Below, piece after piece: positions 1-8,054 of a stretch of DNA of 64,000 nt (its first letter is position 1; every line of letters begins with the position of its first letter). The stretch spans positions 1 through 64,000 of the forward strand of contig JAJNNC010000014.1 of assembly GCA_021730635.1 (NCBI GenBank), in the 5' to 3' direction. The stretch is from Catalimonadaceae bacterium JC749. GTDB taxonomy: Bacteria; Bacteroidota; Bacteroidia; Cytophagales; Cyclobacteriaceae. The position numbers were made by a program, and so were the translations under genes. The notes under the pieces were generated by a model. The model saw only the letters and a program-made list of their open reading frames with translations, was not told where the DNA came from and ran no database searches.

Positions 1-1
1 A

Positions 2-529
2 ACGCAGAATGGCAACAACAATGTCTACTGCCAGGATAACAAGACCAGCTGGTTTAACTGGACCTGGACCGAGGATCAGAAAAAGATGCTCGACTTTACC
101 TGTAAGCTTATTGAACTAAGAAAAAAATCTCCCATCTTCTGTCGCCGCAAGTTCTTTCTGGGAAGGGGCATCTTTGGTGAAGATATCAGAGACATTCTCT
201 GGCTTTCACCCACTGGTAAGGAGATGACAGAAGAAGAATGGCATCATTCCTATGTCCGCTGTATGGGCATGCTGCTGAATGGCGAGGCCATGAATGAATA
301 TGATCAGAAAGGCCGCAGGATCAAAGATGATATCTACTTGCTCATGGTCAACAGTTATTGGGAGTCTATTCGGTTTCAATTGCCTTTTAAAAAAAGTGAC
401 ATCAAGTGGGAAGTAGTCATTGACACCTTTGATGGAGGATTTGTAGAGAAAGTGGTAGAAGGAAAATATCATCTGGCTTCCCGTTCCTTAGTGCTGCTAC
501 GGCAGATCAAGTCCATTGATGAAGATTGA
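2..529 (+). CDS. glgX: Glycogen debranching enzyme GlgX-type, C-terminal part (5' end outside window)
   Basis: Open frame from the first bases to a TGA at 527-529, so only the last ~175 residues are present. Near the start it reads NGNNNVYCQDN followed by WFNWTW, the signature of GlgX/isoamylase-type GH13 debranching enzymes (usual form NGNNNAYCQDNE..W.DW). The following LIELRKKSPIFCRRKFFLGR also fits the family, as does the C-terminal beta-sandwich region (WLSPTGKEMTEEEW). By family the enzyme hydrolyses alpha-1,6 branches in glycogen in the cytoplasm. An ATG at 86 is internal and not the real start. The catalytic barrel lies outside the window, so activity cannot be judged here. Confidence 0.9.
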   Translation, partial: TQNGNNNVYCQDNKTSWFNWTWTEDQKKMLDFTCKLIELRKKSPIFCRRKFFLGRGIFGEDIRDILWLSPTGKEMTEEEWHHSYVRCMGMLLNGEAMNEYDQKGRRIKDDIYLLMVNSYWESIRFQLPFKKSDIKWEVVIDTFDGGFVEKVVEGKYHLASRSLVLLRQIKSIDED

Positions 530-558
530 TCTGGCAAAGCCCCCTCATGTACAAATGA

Positions 559-599
559 CAGCCTGTATATCATCTATTTAAGTGTAGGTATACAGGCTG
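559..599. terminator. Hairpin downstream of glgX, possible terminator
   Basis: An 11-bp perfect inverted repeat (CAGCCTGTATA at 559-569, TATACAGGCTG at 589-599) with a 19-nt loop lies 30 bp after the debranching-enzyme stop. Neither strand has a U-tract after it, so a factor-independent terminator is only a possibility; a transcript-end stabilising hairpin fits as well. Confidence 0.35.
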
Positions 600-666
600 A
601 AAATCTTAACTTAAGAGTACTTATTGCTTTTATGTTGAGCCTATTAAGAACGATCACAGTGATACC

Positions 667-697
667 TTTATTCATTTTAAAAAAGTTTGTAACTTTG
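667..697 (+). promoter_or_regulatory. Bacteroidota-type promoter for the DUF2267 gene
   Basis: TAACTTTG at 690-697 matches the Bacteroidota -7 consensus TAnnTTTG exactly. Nineteen bases upstream lies TTTA (667-670), one base off the -33 consensus TTTG. Start of transcription would be near 704, giving a leader of about 80 nt before the ATG at 786. It would drive the 786-3245 gene group. Confidence 0.55.
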
Positions 698-785
698 ATG
701 GGTGAGCCAAAACAAGCGCAATCCACAGCGCTAAGGGTTTTTTATTTGGTAGTACTTTATTTTTTAACCTATAAATACAAAAGTT

Positions 786-1238
786 ATGGCTTTCAATTTT
801 GAAGAGTACGCGAGTCAGGGCAAAGCTTTTTTGCGTGAATTAGCAGCTAATCTGGGCCATCCTGCCGATGAGCAAACTACGGCCAGAATACTGAGAGCTG
901 TACTGCATACTTTCCGGGACCGGATTACCATGAGTGAATCACTGGATGTACTGGCCCAACTCCCTATGTTCTTAAAAAGTGTATATGTAGAACAGTGGAA
1001 GTATCGGGAAACGCCCTTGAAGCTAAGAAGTATGGAGGATTTCAAGGAGGCTGTCAAAGCAGAGCAAAACAGGTTGGGAGAACGGCAATTCAATTGGCCG
1101 GAATCTACTGAGGAAATTGTCAAAACTACCTTTTTGTCACTGAAGAAGTATCTGACAGAAGGGGAGGCCACTCATGTGTTGTCGCAAATGCCCAAAGAAA
1201 TTCAAGAAATATTTGATTTTCAACAGGCTAACCATTAG
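786..1238 (+). CDS. DUF2267 domain protein
   Basis: A 150-residue soluble all-alpha protein matching the DUF2267 pattern. It has two related halves, each ending in a conserved segment: LAQLPMFLKSVYVEQW in the first and LSQMPKEIQEIF in the second. The biochemical role of DUF2267 is unknown. The protein is full length for the family and starts with a clear ATG about 80 nt after a good promoter. It is followed on the same strand by DUF2243, CtaG-like and phosphoribosyltransferase genes; DUF2267 genes and free PRTase-domain genes often sit together near stress functions, but no function can be assigned from this sequence. Confidence 0.85.
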   Translation: MAFNFEEYASQGKAFLRELAANLGHPADEQTTARILRAVLHTFRDRITMSESLDVLAQLPMFLKSVYVEQWKYRETPLKLRSMEDFKEAVKAEQNRLGERQFNWPESTEEIVKTTFLSLKKYLTEGEATHVLSQMPKEIQEIFDFQQANH

Positions 1239-1306
1239 TGGAGTGGCTGGTAAAAACTTCTTTTTTTAGTCTTTAAGGGTACCAACGTAAAGTCCGGGTT
1301 AGCTGT

Positions 1307-1792
1307 ATGCCAAATCATAAAAAGCTTTCTATCGAGTCGAAACGCTCCTTGTGGGTAGCTGTCCTGATAGGGGTAGGCATCATGGCTGCTATTGATGAAA
1401 TTATCTTTCATCAGTTGCTGGCCTGGCATCACTTTTATGATCAGGCTACACCCGCTATAAGTCTGCTCAGCGATGGGCTACTCCATGCTGGTGAACTGAT
1501 GGCCATCGTAGCGGGCTTTTTTTTGTGGGCCGACCTACGACAACGCCAGGTGCTTGATTCCCTGTCAGCCTGGGCAGGCTTCTTTCTGGGGGCGGGAGGC
1601 TTTCAGGCTTTTGATGGTATCATAGACCATAAAGTGCTGCGACTGCACCAGATTCGTTATGGTGTAGACTTGGTGCCCTATGATGTGGCCTGGAATCTGG
1701 CAGGCGCCTGTTTAATATTGATAGGTGTGATACTGTTGTTCCGGGCTCGCTCTATGCGCCACAAGATAGCACAAACCCATAATGCTCCCTGA
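1307..1792 (+). CDS. DUF2243 integral membrane protein
   Basis: A 161-residue protein with about four hydrophobic helices, at roughly residues 14-32, 58-78, 84-104 and 132-150. It carries the DUF2243 hallmarks: AAIDEIIFHQLLAWHHFYD near the N-terminus, then SDGLLHAGELM, and FDGIIDHKVLRLHQIR in the second half. The conserved His-rich motifs lie near membrane boundaries and could bind metal or haem, which is inference. The stop overlaps the start of the CtaG-like gene (ATGA at 1789-1792 region), indicating translational coupling. DUF2243 commonly sits next to CtaG-like genes, suggesting a shared role in a membrane oxidase or copper pathway. Confidence 0.85.
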   Translation: MPNHKKLSIESKRSLWVAVLIGVGIMAAIDEIIFHQLLAWHHFYDQATPAISLLSDGLLHAGELMAIVAGFFLWADLRQRQVLDSLSAWAGFFLGAGGFQAFDGIIDHKVLRLHQIRYGVDLVPYDVAWNLAGACLILIGVILLFRARSMRHKIAQTHNAP

Positions 1793-2628
1793 TGAATTTG
1801 ATCAAAATATGTGGGCCTGCTATGCAGCATAGTGGGCTTTCTTCCTGGATACCCATCTTGATCATCCTGGGGGTGATGGCGGCCTATCTGGGTGCTGTAG
1901 TTTGGCAATACCATTTGGCACGCCGGTGGAGTGGCTGGCGAACGGTCATCTTTCTGCTGGGTATAGGCTTGCTGACCTTTGCCCTGTGGCCATCACTCAC
2001 AGTGTGGGGGCCTCATCATTTGCATGGTCATATGATTCAGCACCTGCTCATAGGGATGTTTGCTCCTATAGGGTTGGTACTGTCTGCCCCGGTCACACTT
2101 GCACTACGCACCCTACCCGTGCGTATGGCACGCAGAATTACCTCCCTGTTACGCTCCCAGCTGTTTGGTGGTCTGAGCCACCCGGTTACTGCACTAATAC
2201 TCAATATAGGGGGGATGTACTTGTTATACCTCACGCCACTATTTGCTTACATGCTGTATCATCCGTATATACACACGCTGGTGTACATCCATTTTCTGGC
2301 AGCTGGCTATCTGTTTACCTGGGCTATCGTTGGGCCAGATTATGTTCCCAATCGCCCCGGTATACGCACCAGGTTGATGGTATTATTTGTTAGCATGGCT
2401 TCCCATGCTTATCTGAGTAAAGTAATGTATGCCTACCTCTGGCCAAGAGAAACTTTCTACAGCCTGGAGCAGATTCGCACTGCCGCACAATGGATGTATT
2501 ACGGTGGCGACCTGGCAGAAGTATTACTGGCTGTGGTACTGTTTACTCACTGGTATCAGAAGCGCATACAGGTTGGACAATGTGCAAGACAAGTGTCTCT
2601 GAATTGTATTAAGGAATCAGCAGGATAA
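1792..2628 (+). CDS. Cytochrome c oxidase assembly factor CtaG-like (caa3 type) membrane protein
   Basis: A 278-residue polytopic membrane protein with about seven hydrophobic segments. The diagnostic stretch is HHLHGHMIQHLLIGMFAPI followed by LVLSAPVTLALRTLP, typical of the caa3_CtaG family, which supports assembly of copper-containing terminal oxidases. Later motifs include HPYIHTLVYIHFLAAGYLFTW and a C-terminal region with YGGDLAEVLLAVVLF. The start overlaps the stop of the upstream DUF2243 gene by one base, so the two are almost certainly co-translated. No oxidase subunit gene is in the window, so the client oxidase is unknown. An in-frame ATG at 1822 is an alternative start that keeps all family motifs. 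Confidence 0.85.
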   Translation: MNLIKICGPAMQHSGLSSWIPILIILGVMAAYLGAVVWQYHLARRWSGWRTVIFLLGIGLLTFALWPSLTVWGPHHLHGHMIQHLLIGMFAPIGLVLSAPVTLALRTLPVRMARRITSLLRSQLFGGLSHPVTALILNIGGMYLLYLTPLFAYMLYHPYIHTLVYIHFLAAGYLFTWAIVGPDYVPNRPGIRTRLMVLFVSMASHAYLSKVMYAYLWPRETFYSLEQIRTAAQWMYYGGDLAEVLLAVVLFTHWYQKRIQVGQCARQVSLNCIKESAG

Positions 2629-2639
2629 ATAATAGTTTT

Positions 2640-3245
2640 ATGTTTATAGATAGAATAGAGGCAGCTCAGCAACTTTTAACCCCCCTGGAGAAATACCGTA
2701 GGCTGGACAGCGTGATCCTGAGTATCCCCAGAGGTGGCGTGCCCATAGGACATTATATTGCCGAAGTGCTCGAGATACCTTTGGACATTGTGCTGACTAA
2801 AAAAATAGGACATCCTCTGCATAAGGAATTAGCCATAGGAGCTGTAAGTCTGCATAGCCGCATCATTGACAAGCAGTATACGGTTCCTGAAAATTATATA
2901 GAGGATGAGACAGCAAGAATCAGAAAAGATTTGCAGCGTAAGTATGAAATCTATAGAGGGAAGAGAGAGGGTGTTGCGCTTACGCATAAACATCTCATTC
3001 TGGTAGATGATGGCATTGCCACTGGCATTACCATGCTGGCGACCATCCAACTCGTGTTAAAAAGTAACCCGGCAGGTGTGGTGGTGGCCGTGCCTGTTTC
3101 TTCTGTAAGCGCGAAGGAACTGCTTGCCCCGGAAGTGGATGAATACATCAGTTTGCTGACACCCTCTAACTTCGAAGCGGTCAGTCAATACTATGAAAAC
3201 TATGCGCAAGTCAGTGATGAAGAAGTGATCAATTTATTGCATTAA
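2640..3245 (+). CDS. Phosphoribosyltransferase-domain protein
   Basis: A 201-residue cytoplasmic protein of the type I PRTase fold. The PRPP-binding loop is LVDDGIATG at residues 121-129, preceded by the usual hydrophobic strand. An N-terminal SIPRGGVPIG (28-37) is the PPi-loop region seen in stand-alone PRTases of unknown substrate, and LTKKIGHPLHKELAIGAV (52-69) is also characteristic of that group. These proteins are usually annotated only as phosphoribosyltransferase and often lie near DUF2267 or alpha/beta-hydrolase genes. It begins 11 bp after the CtaG-like stop and is probably the last gene of that operon. The substrate cannot be read from the sequence. Confidence 0.88.
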   Translation: MFIDRIEAAQQLLTPLEKYRRLDSVILSIPRGGVPIGHYIAEVLEIPLDIVLTKKIGHPLHKELAIGAVSLHSRIIDKQYTVPENYIEDETARIRKDLQRKYEIYRGKREGVALTHKHLILVDDGIATGITMLATIQLVLKSNPAGVVVAVPVSSVSAKELLAPEVDEYISLLTPSNFEAVSQYYENYAQVSDEEVINLLH

Positions 3246-3336
3246 TATGGAGCATTATGATGATGTACGATGTTGCTTTTCAGGAGAGGAGGTAGATATC
3301 ATCTCCATTTGATCTTTCAACCGTAAAGAAACACTT

Positions 3337-3741
3337 ATGGATTCAAGACAAGTCATAGCGGCTATTTTCCTTTCTTTGTTGTGCACTGCATTGTTGGTGT
3401 TATTCTTCGACCATAAAGGGCCTTGGAAAAGCATTTGGAGCATTTTTTTGATCATCCTGCTAGGGGTATGGGCCACCGCCGTATGGCTAGATCCCATAGG
3501 ACCTGTGTATTGGGGCATCGCTTGGATTCCTTTGATTTTCGTTGCTTTATTATTGACCATGGCCTTGGTAGCGGCTACGCCTTCTACGGAAAAAAAGAGA
3601 AAGCTACGGGATAGGCTGATGAACATTGCGTTGGTGCAAGATGAAAAAGAAAAAAGGATCTTTACCAAAAATATCTTCTTTTGGAGCTTGTTGCTCTTTT
3701 TAGTAGTCTGTATTGTAATAGGCTACTTGGTTGATCATTAG
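3337..3741 (+). CDS. Small integral membrane protein, unknown family
   Basis: A 134-residue protein with four predicted hydrophobic helices (about residues 5-23, 30-50, 55-80 and 112-131). A charged cytoplasmic loop, including KKRKLRDR and QDEKEKR, lies between helices 3 and 4. I do not recognise a family. Proline and tryptophan are common in the first half (GPWKSIW, LDPIGPVYWGIAW). It lies 91 bp downstream of the phosphoribosyltransferase on the same strand and may or may not be in that operon; the context does not reveal a role. Confidence 0.6.
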   Translation: MDSRQVIAAIFLSLLCTALLVLFFDHKGPWKSIWSIFLIILLGVWATAVWLDPIGPVYWGIAWIPLIFVALLLTMALVAATPSTEKKRKLRDRLMNIALVQDEKEKRIFTKNIFFWSLLLFLVVCIVIGYLVDH

Positions 3742-4040
3742 GGATGGCTGGATCAGAGAAAAGCTTTGAGAATGCTAACAAAAGGCTTTAACAGAAGTTG
3801 CTAACAACAAAGAACTTTCGCTCTGTCTATATCAGCGCTGAAAGCCAATGTAGAAAACAGCAGGATTGTTTCCTATGGCGTGCATGCTAAGATTTCTTTT
3901 GAGATTGAGAATGCAGCGCCATAGAAGTGCTTTAGAAAAGTATGGAACGTTGAGGTCTTTACCATTTATTCTTTATGCTGAAGGTCTGTTATGGTGACAG
4001 ATATAATCGAGATCTATTAACTCTAATCTTATTTTTTGCT

Positions 4041-4553
4041 ATGAAAACAGGAAAGTTAGCTTTTATTTTTTTGAGTGCGTCAATGGTATTGGTAGCCTTT
4101 ACCATGAACAAGGAAAGCAACAATACACAAGCCAAGGCTGCTATTGAGGAAATAGCGGGCAGTGGAGTATCAGGTACAGCCACTTTTACCCAGCAGGATG
4201 GAGGAGGGGTTGAAGTAGAAATTACTGTGGAAGGACTCAGCGCAGGTCAACATGCGGTACATTTACACACTGGCACTTGCGACAATATCGGCAATCATTG
4301 GAATCCCACCCAGGAAGCCCATGGAAAGCGGGAGGGAGGTGAGCAGTTTCACCGCGGAGATATAGGTAATATAGAGGTAGGCAATAATGGGAAAGGCACT
4401 TTTAGTCTGACAGCCGATGACTGGAGTATTGGAGGCGAAGAGGCTACCAATGTGCTGAATAAATTGGTAATTATTCATGCAGGTGCCGATGATTTTACCT
4501 CTCAACCCAGTGGGAATGCAGGAGACAAAATAGGCTGTGGTGTGATTCAGTAG
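4041..4553 (+). CDS. sodC: Superoxide dismutase [Cu-Zn] family protein, exported
   Basis: The ATG at 4041 is chosen because it gives a proper signal sequence (MKTGKLAFIFLSASMVLVAFTM); the open frame extends 22 codons further upstream without a sensible N-terminus. The Cu/Zn-SOD core is complete. It has the HAVHLH copper ligands, a bridging His in NHWNP, zinc ligands in EAHG and FHRGD, the last copper ligand in VIIHAGADD, and the disulfide cysteines in GTCDN and IGCGVI. By family it dismutates superoxide to hydrogen peroxide and oxygen in the periplasm. All ligands are present, so activity is expected. It is preceded by 299 bp of apparent non-coding DNA after the 3337-3741 gene. Confidence 0.9.
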   Translation: MKTGKLAFIFLSASMVLVAFTMNKESNNTQAKAAIEEIAGSGVSGTATFTQQDGGGVEVEITVEGLSAGQHAVHLHTGTCDNIGNHWNPTQEAHGKREGGEQFHRGDIGNIEVGNNGKGTFSLTADDWSIGGEEATNVLNKLVIIHAGADDFTSQPSGNAGDKIGCGVIQ

Positions 4554-5033
4554 GAATACAGAGCAAAGATCAAAAGCTAAGTTGTATCAACATGAAAGGT
4601 GTTCTGCAAGCTTTGAGTAGGTGATACAGGGATAGGAGCCGCCAATGAAAGTCAGCTAATGGCAAAAAACCTGTTCGCATAAGTATCTGTTTGCAGAATA
4701 GCTTTTTTATTTCTTGTAAAACGATAGTAACATTGGTTTTTACTTTCGGCTGATAGCACTCAATAGTTTGTGGGCAAAGAGAAATCAAAAGGGTTCTGTA
4801 TTTGCTGTAACCAAATTACCATTATTTGAAACAATTTTACTAGCCTTTCCTTACCCTTTTCTCTAATTTTCCCCTAGCTGTTTATGGTGTATATTCACAG
4901 GAAGCAGGAAGTAATAGAAAATACCTGTTCCAAAGCACTACATTGATCAGCCGCTATCCTTCAGCATCCTAACAGTGAGGCGATGGGTAAAAGCTACCGG
5001 ACAGCAGCATAGTTTATTAACTTACTCAACCTT
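4554..5033. other. Intergenic region, no gene seen
   Basis: About 480 bp between the superoxide dismutase and the AraC-type regulator. A 72-codon minus-strand frame (4570-4788) has no recognisable domain and looks like chance. No tRNA, clear promoter or terminator was found. Confidence 0.5.
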
Positions 5034-5906
5034 ATGCATCATATTGAAATTCTTCCTGCAGGTTCGCTGTATCCCATCGTGAAAAAATACCTGATCAACC
5101 ATAGCACGCCTCCCGACGAGTATGTGTTGCCTGTGGTGGCCAATGGCAATGTATATCTCATGTTTACCCTTGCCCCTGCTTCCACCATTGCCTTTACCCG
5201 GTACAACCTGCCAATCAAACCTTGTCTGGCCATAGGAGGGCAGATCTGCCGGGAACACATACAGGTGTATTGTCGTGGACAGGTGGAATTTCTCTTTGTC
5301 GAGTTGCATCCGGTAGCCCTTTACCATCTTTACCGGTATTCGGCACAAATCTTTACCGATCAGTTTACTCCACTGGAAACCAAAGCCGAAACGCAATTGA
5401 AAGAACAGCTCCTCAATATCGTAGGATTGCAGACTAAAATAGCGTTGGTAAGGCAGTTTTTAGCCCAATCACTTCCCTTGGCAACCATTCTGCAAGACAA
5501 CATTTTTAAGTTAACCCATTGGATAGAACAGCAGCAGGGGCAGGTAAGTGTGGGGGAGATGAGCCATCGGCTGGGGGTGAGTGAAAGGCAGTTGCAGCGC
5601 CTGTTTCTGGAAAAGATGGGCGTCTCACCCAAGTACTATGCCAAGATGGTACAGATGCGGCAGGCCATCAACAGTGTGATGAGCCATACCGATAGATCGC
5701 TGACCGATGTGGTCTATGAAAGGGGGCATTTTGATGCGGCCCATTTCAACAAAGATTTCAGACGCTTCCTCTATATGAATCCAACCGCTTTTCTCCACCA
5801 CAAAGCGCCTTTGTTGAAGCAGCTCTTACTGCCTGGCAGTGAACTATTGGTTCCTAAGAGAAAAGAGGCTTTCTTTTCACCGGCCCATGAGGAATACCAG
5901 ACCTAA
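5034..5906 (+). CDS. AraC family transcriptional regulator
   Basis: A 290-residue protein. Residues 1-150 form an AraC-associated N-terminal sensing domain of the kind seen in many Bacteroidota regulators (YLMFTLAP..., then VEFLFVELHPVALYHLY). Residues about 165-265 form the double helix-turn-helix. The first HTH is VGEMSHRLGVSERQLQRLF, followed by EKMGVSPKYYAKMVQMRQA and the second half SLTDVVYERGHFDAAHFNKDFRRF. The ligand is unknown. Its 3' end overlaps the convergent outer-membrane gene by 30 bp. It lies at the distal end of the lipid cluster and could regulate it, but that is inference from position only. Confidence 0.9.
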   Translation: MHHIEILPAGSLYPIVKKYLINHSTPPDEYVLPVVANGNVYLMFTLAPASTIAFTRYNLPIKPCLAIGGQICREHIQVYCRGQVEFLFVELHPVALYHLYRYSAQIFTDQFTPLETKAETQLKEQLLNIVGLQTKIALVRQFLAQSLPLATILQDNIFKLTHWIEQQQGQVSVGEMSHRLGVSERQLQRLFLEKMGVSPKYYAKMVQMRQAINSVMSHTDRSLTDVVYERGHFDAAHFNKDFRRFLYMNPTAFLHHKAPLLKQLLLPGSELLVPKRKEAFFSPAHEEYQT

Positions 5907-6620
5907 GGTGAAAGATAGTCCCTGGAAGGCATCAACGGCCCCTATCGGAGGGCTTAAAGGGCTGCTGAGCCAGTATTGAGAGGCTAATCGGGAAGAAAAT
6001 ACTGGGGAGAAACGGTAGTCAAAGCCACCCCCTACGTTCCACTGTAAGACATGTTTCTGCTGTCTGACAATGTTCTCTTCATCCGTACTGTTGAATATCG
6101 CGATAGATACTGTGCCGCCGCCTAGATAAAAATAGGTGGCACCCACCGTAGAAGTCACAAAAGGGCGCAAACGGTTGAAAGTCCAGGCATACCGTACCCC
6201 CAGACCATAAGGGACAATGATACCACCCTTACCGGTAGCATTGAGCCGGATGCCCTGTCCTAACCGCCAGGAAATACCCTGGATATTCTCTTCTTTTGGA
6301 ATGATAATGGTGTTTACATCCAGATAAAAAGACAAGGCTTCCGTATAATGATACTCCAGCTGGGCTCCCATCTTGAAATGGTAGTCGGCCACATTGACGA
6401 AGGTGAGATTATCCGGACCTACCTGGCTGCGCTGTGATTGCTGCCAGCGGCCTGCATTGATGCCTATGGAGAAGCGTTTGTGGTAAGGCTTGGAAACGTC
6501 CGTCGCTGGCACCGGCTTTGAAAGTTGTTCTACCAGCGTGTCTGTCTGTAGTAGAGGAGCGGAAAAACCTTTTCCTACCAACAAAAGAGCAGTGACAAAG
6601 GTACAAAAGAAGATCTTCAT
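5877..6620 (-). CDS. Outer-membrane beta-barrel protein
   Basis: I chose the ATG at 6618-6620 because MKIFFCTFVTALLLVGKGFSA is a good signal peptide; the longer frame to 6689 adds 23 residues without sense. The 247-residue product shows alternating hydrophobic/polar strands typical of small barrels: FSIGINAGRWQQS, HFKMGAQLEYHYT, GVRYAWTFNRLRPFVTSTVGATYFYLGG and WNVGGGFDYRFS. It ends in a strand with FTLGLVFLMGR. No enzymatic motif is seen. It is the last gene of the leftward lipid cluster, 58 bp after the sulfotransferase, so a role in product display or export is possible but unproven. Its 3' end overlaps the AraC-type gene tail-to-tail over 5877-5906. Confidence 0.7.
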   Translation of the reverse strand: MKIFFCTFVTALLLVGKGFSAPLLQTDTLVEQLSKPVPATDVSKPYHKRFSIGINAGRWQQSQRSQVGPDNLTFVNVADYHFKMGAQLEYHYTEALSFYLDVNTIIIPKEENIQGISWRLGQGIRLNATGKGGIIVPYGLGVRYAWTFNRLRPFVTSTVGATYFYLGGGTVSIAIFNSTDEENIVRQQKHVLQWNVGGGFDYRFSPVFSSRLASQYWLSSPLSPPIGAVDAFQGLSFTLGLVFLMGR

Positions 6621-6678
6621 GATGCTTAGGATAATATGCTTTGCGGTGATAGATAATTGGGTTTGTCTAGCTGCGGCT

Positions 6679-7974
6679 TCAACCTTCATGCAAGGTCTTA
6701 TAGCCTAGTTTATCATACACAAAATCAAATTCATGATGCATACGATCTCTCACAGCCCCAGACAAAGGAGAAAATTGGTTGGTTTTGTATTCTTTCTGTT
6801 CTAAAGTAGAGAAATAGGCATGCAAACGGCTTTTGTAGACAGGACTCATGGGAATGTCCAGGGCCTGATGAATCTCCGTGATGCGTTGGACAGGATGATG
6901 GACCAGATCCTGATAGCTCAACTCGTATAGGTTGCCTGCCGGAATTAAATGTTTCTCTTTGAAATACTGATCCATGAGTGTTTTGTAAACGCTGAAAGCG
7001 GTGTCTGTGGCGATGGGGGTCAGTACATTTTTGAAATGGTGGATCGCTTCCGGCTTCAGTGTGCTGAAACGTTTACCTTCCAGTTGTAAGCCATACATCA
7101 TAGCCCGGAAGGTATTGATCAGTGAGGGCAACACATTTTCCGGATTTCTGTGGATAAAGATAAATTTGGCGTTTGGAAAAAGCGCAAGCAGGGTCGCAAT
7201 GTTGGCCGTATCATGCGGATTTTTTAACACCAGTTGCTTCCCCTGATTGACATAGGTGATCTTTTGCAGCAAGAACATAAATTTCTGTTTCCATAAGTGT
7301 TGCAAAGGTTCCGGAAGTTTATCGATGACACTGAGCAGCAACAAATCCCGGTATCGACTGGGAAAAAGAAAATAGTCGGAATACACAGGTGTCAGCATGT
7401 TGAGCAGCGCAAACTGATGTTCCTGGGGAGATTCAGGATTGACTTTCATAGAATCCAAAGGCCTTTCCGTGGGGGTAAAAGCTTTTTCAAAGCATTGCTG
7501 CAGCCTGTTGCCTGAGATGAAAGACTCAGGATTGGCTACCTGCCGGTTGGTCATATAGGCCAGCGCTTCATTGGAGCAAATCAGATTGTGTAAATGGGTA
7601 GTACCACTCCGATACATACCCAGAATAAAAATAGGAGGATGTACTATTTTCGTTTTCCTGATTTGCCCTGCATATAGTGTATCCAGCATGCGAAAAGGTT
7701 CGAAAAGGAGCCGTCCGGTAAGCACCAGCAGGATACGCCCATATTGGTGGCGGGATACAGATTTCCTGTATGTCCAGAGTTTTTCAATCATATTAGTAAA
7801 GCTTCCTCCCTGGATCAGGGCGGTAGGGAGGTGATGAATCATACGTTGGTAGAGGCGGTATTCCTCTTTTGTCAGGCCTAATGTTTCCGCGCTGTACGTT
7901 TTGCTGAGTCTGAATAATGAATGCCTTGATCCAGGCGCCGGTTGAGTTGTTATCCTTGATGAATGGAAAGTCAT
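6679..7974 (-). CDS. PAPS-dependent sulfotransferase family protein
   Basis: A 431-residue protein of the Sulfotransfer_3 type. The 5'-phosphosulfate loop is RSGTTHL at 122-128, just after the strand PPIFILGMY. The 3'-phosphate motif is FIFIHRNPENVLPS at 271-284, with the Arg and Ser in the expected spacing. KNPHD at 251-255 is also typical. By family it transfers sulfate from PAPS to a hydroxyl of a lipid or carbohydrate. It lies downstream of the glycosyltransferase in the same direction, across an 80-bp gap. The most economical role is sulfation of the glycolipid or hydroxy lipid made by the upstream synthase; the real acceptor is not known. Confidence 0.85.
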   Translation of the reverse strand: MTFHSSRITTQPAPGSRHSLFRLSKTYSAETLGLTKEEYRLYQRMIHHLPTALIQGGSFTNMIEKLWTYRKSVSRHQYGRILLVLTGRLLFEPFRMLDTLYAGQIRKTKIVHPPIFILGMYRSGTTHLHNLICSNEALAYMTNRQVANPESFISGNRLQQCFEKAFTPTERPLDSMKVNPESPQEHQFALLNMLTPVYSDYFLFPSRYRDLLLLSVIDKLPEPLQHLWKQKFMFLLQKITYVNQGKQLVLKNPHDTANIATLLALFPNAKFIFIHRNPENVLPSLINTFRAMMYGLQLEGKRFSTLKPEAIHHFKNVLTPIATDTAFSVYKTLMDQYFKEKHLIPAGNLYELSYQDLVHHPVQRITEIHQALDIPMSPVYKSRLHAYFSTLEQKEYKTNQFSPLSGAVRDRMHHEFDFVYDKLGYKTLHEG

Positions 7975-8054
7975 GTAACGTCAAATTTAACAGGTCATAG
8001 TGTTTCGATATTATATTGATGGCTATATGCACAGCCCTTTGTCAAAATCAAGGC

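Noticed and set aside
1902-2393. 163-codon plus-strand frame overlapping the CtaG-like gene
   Set aside because: It is out of frame with a gene that has clear family motifs and translational coupling.
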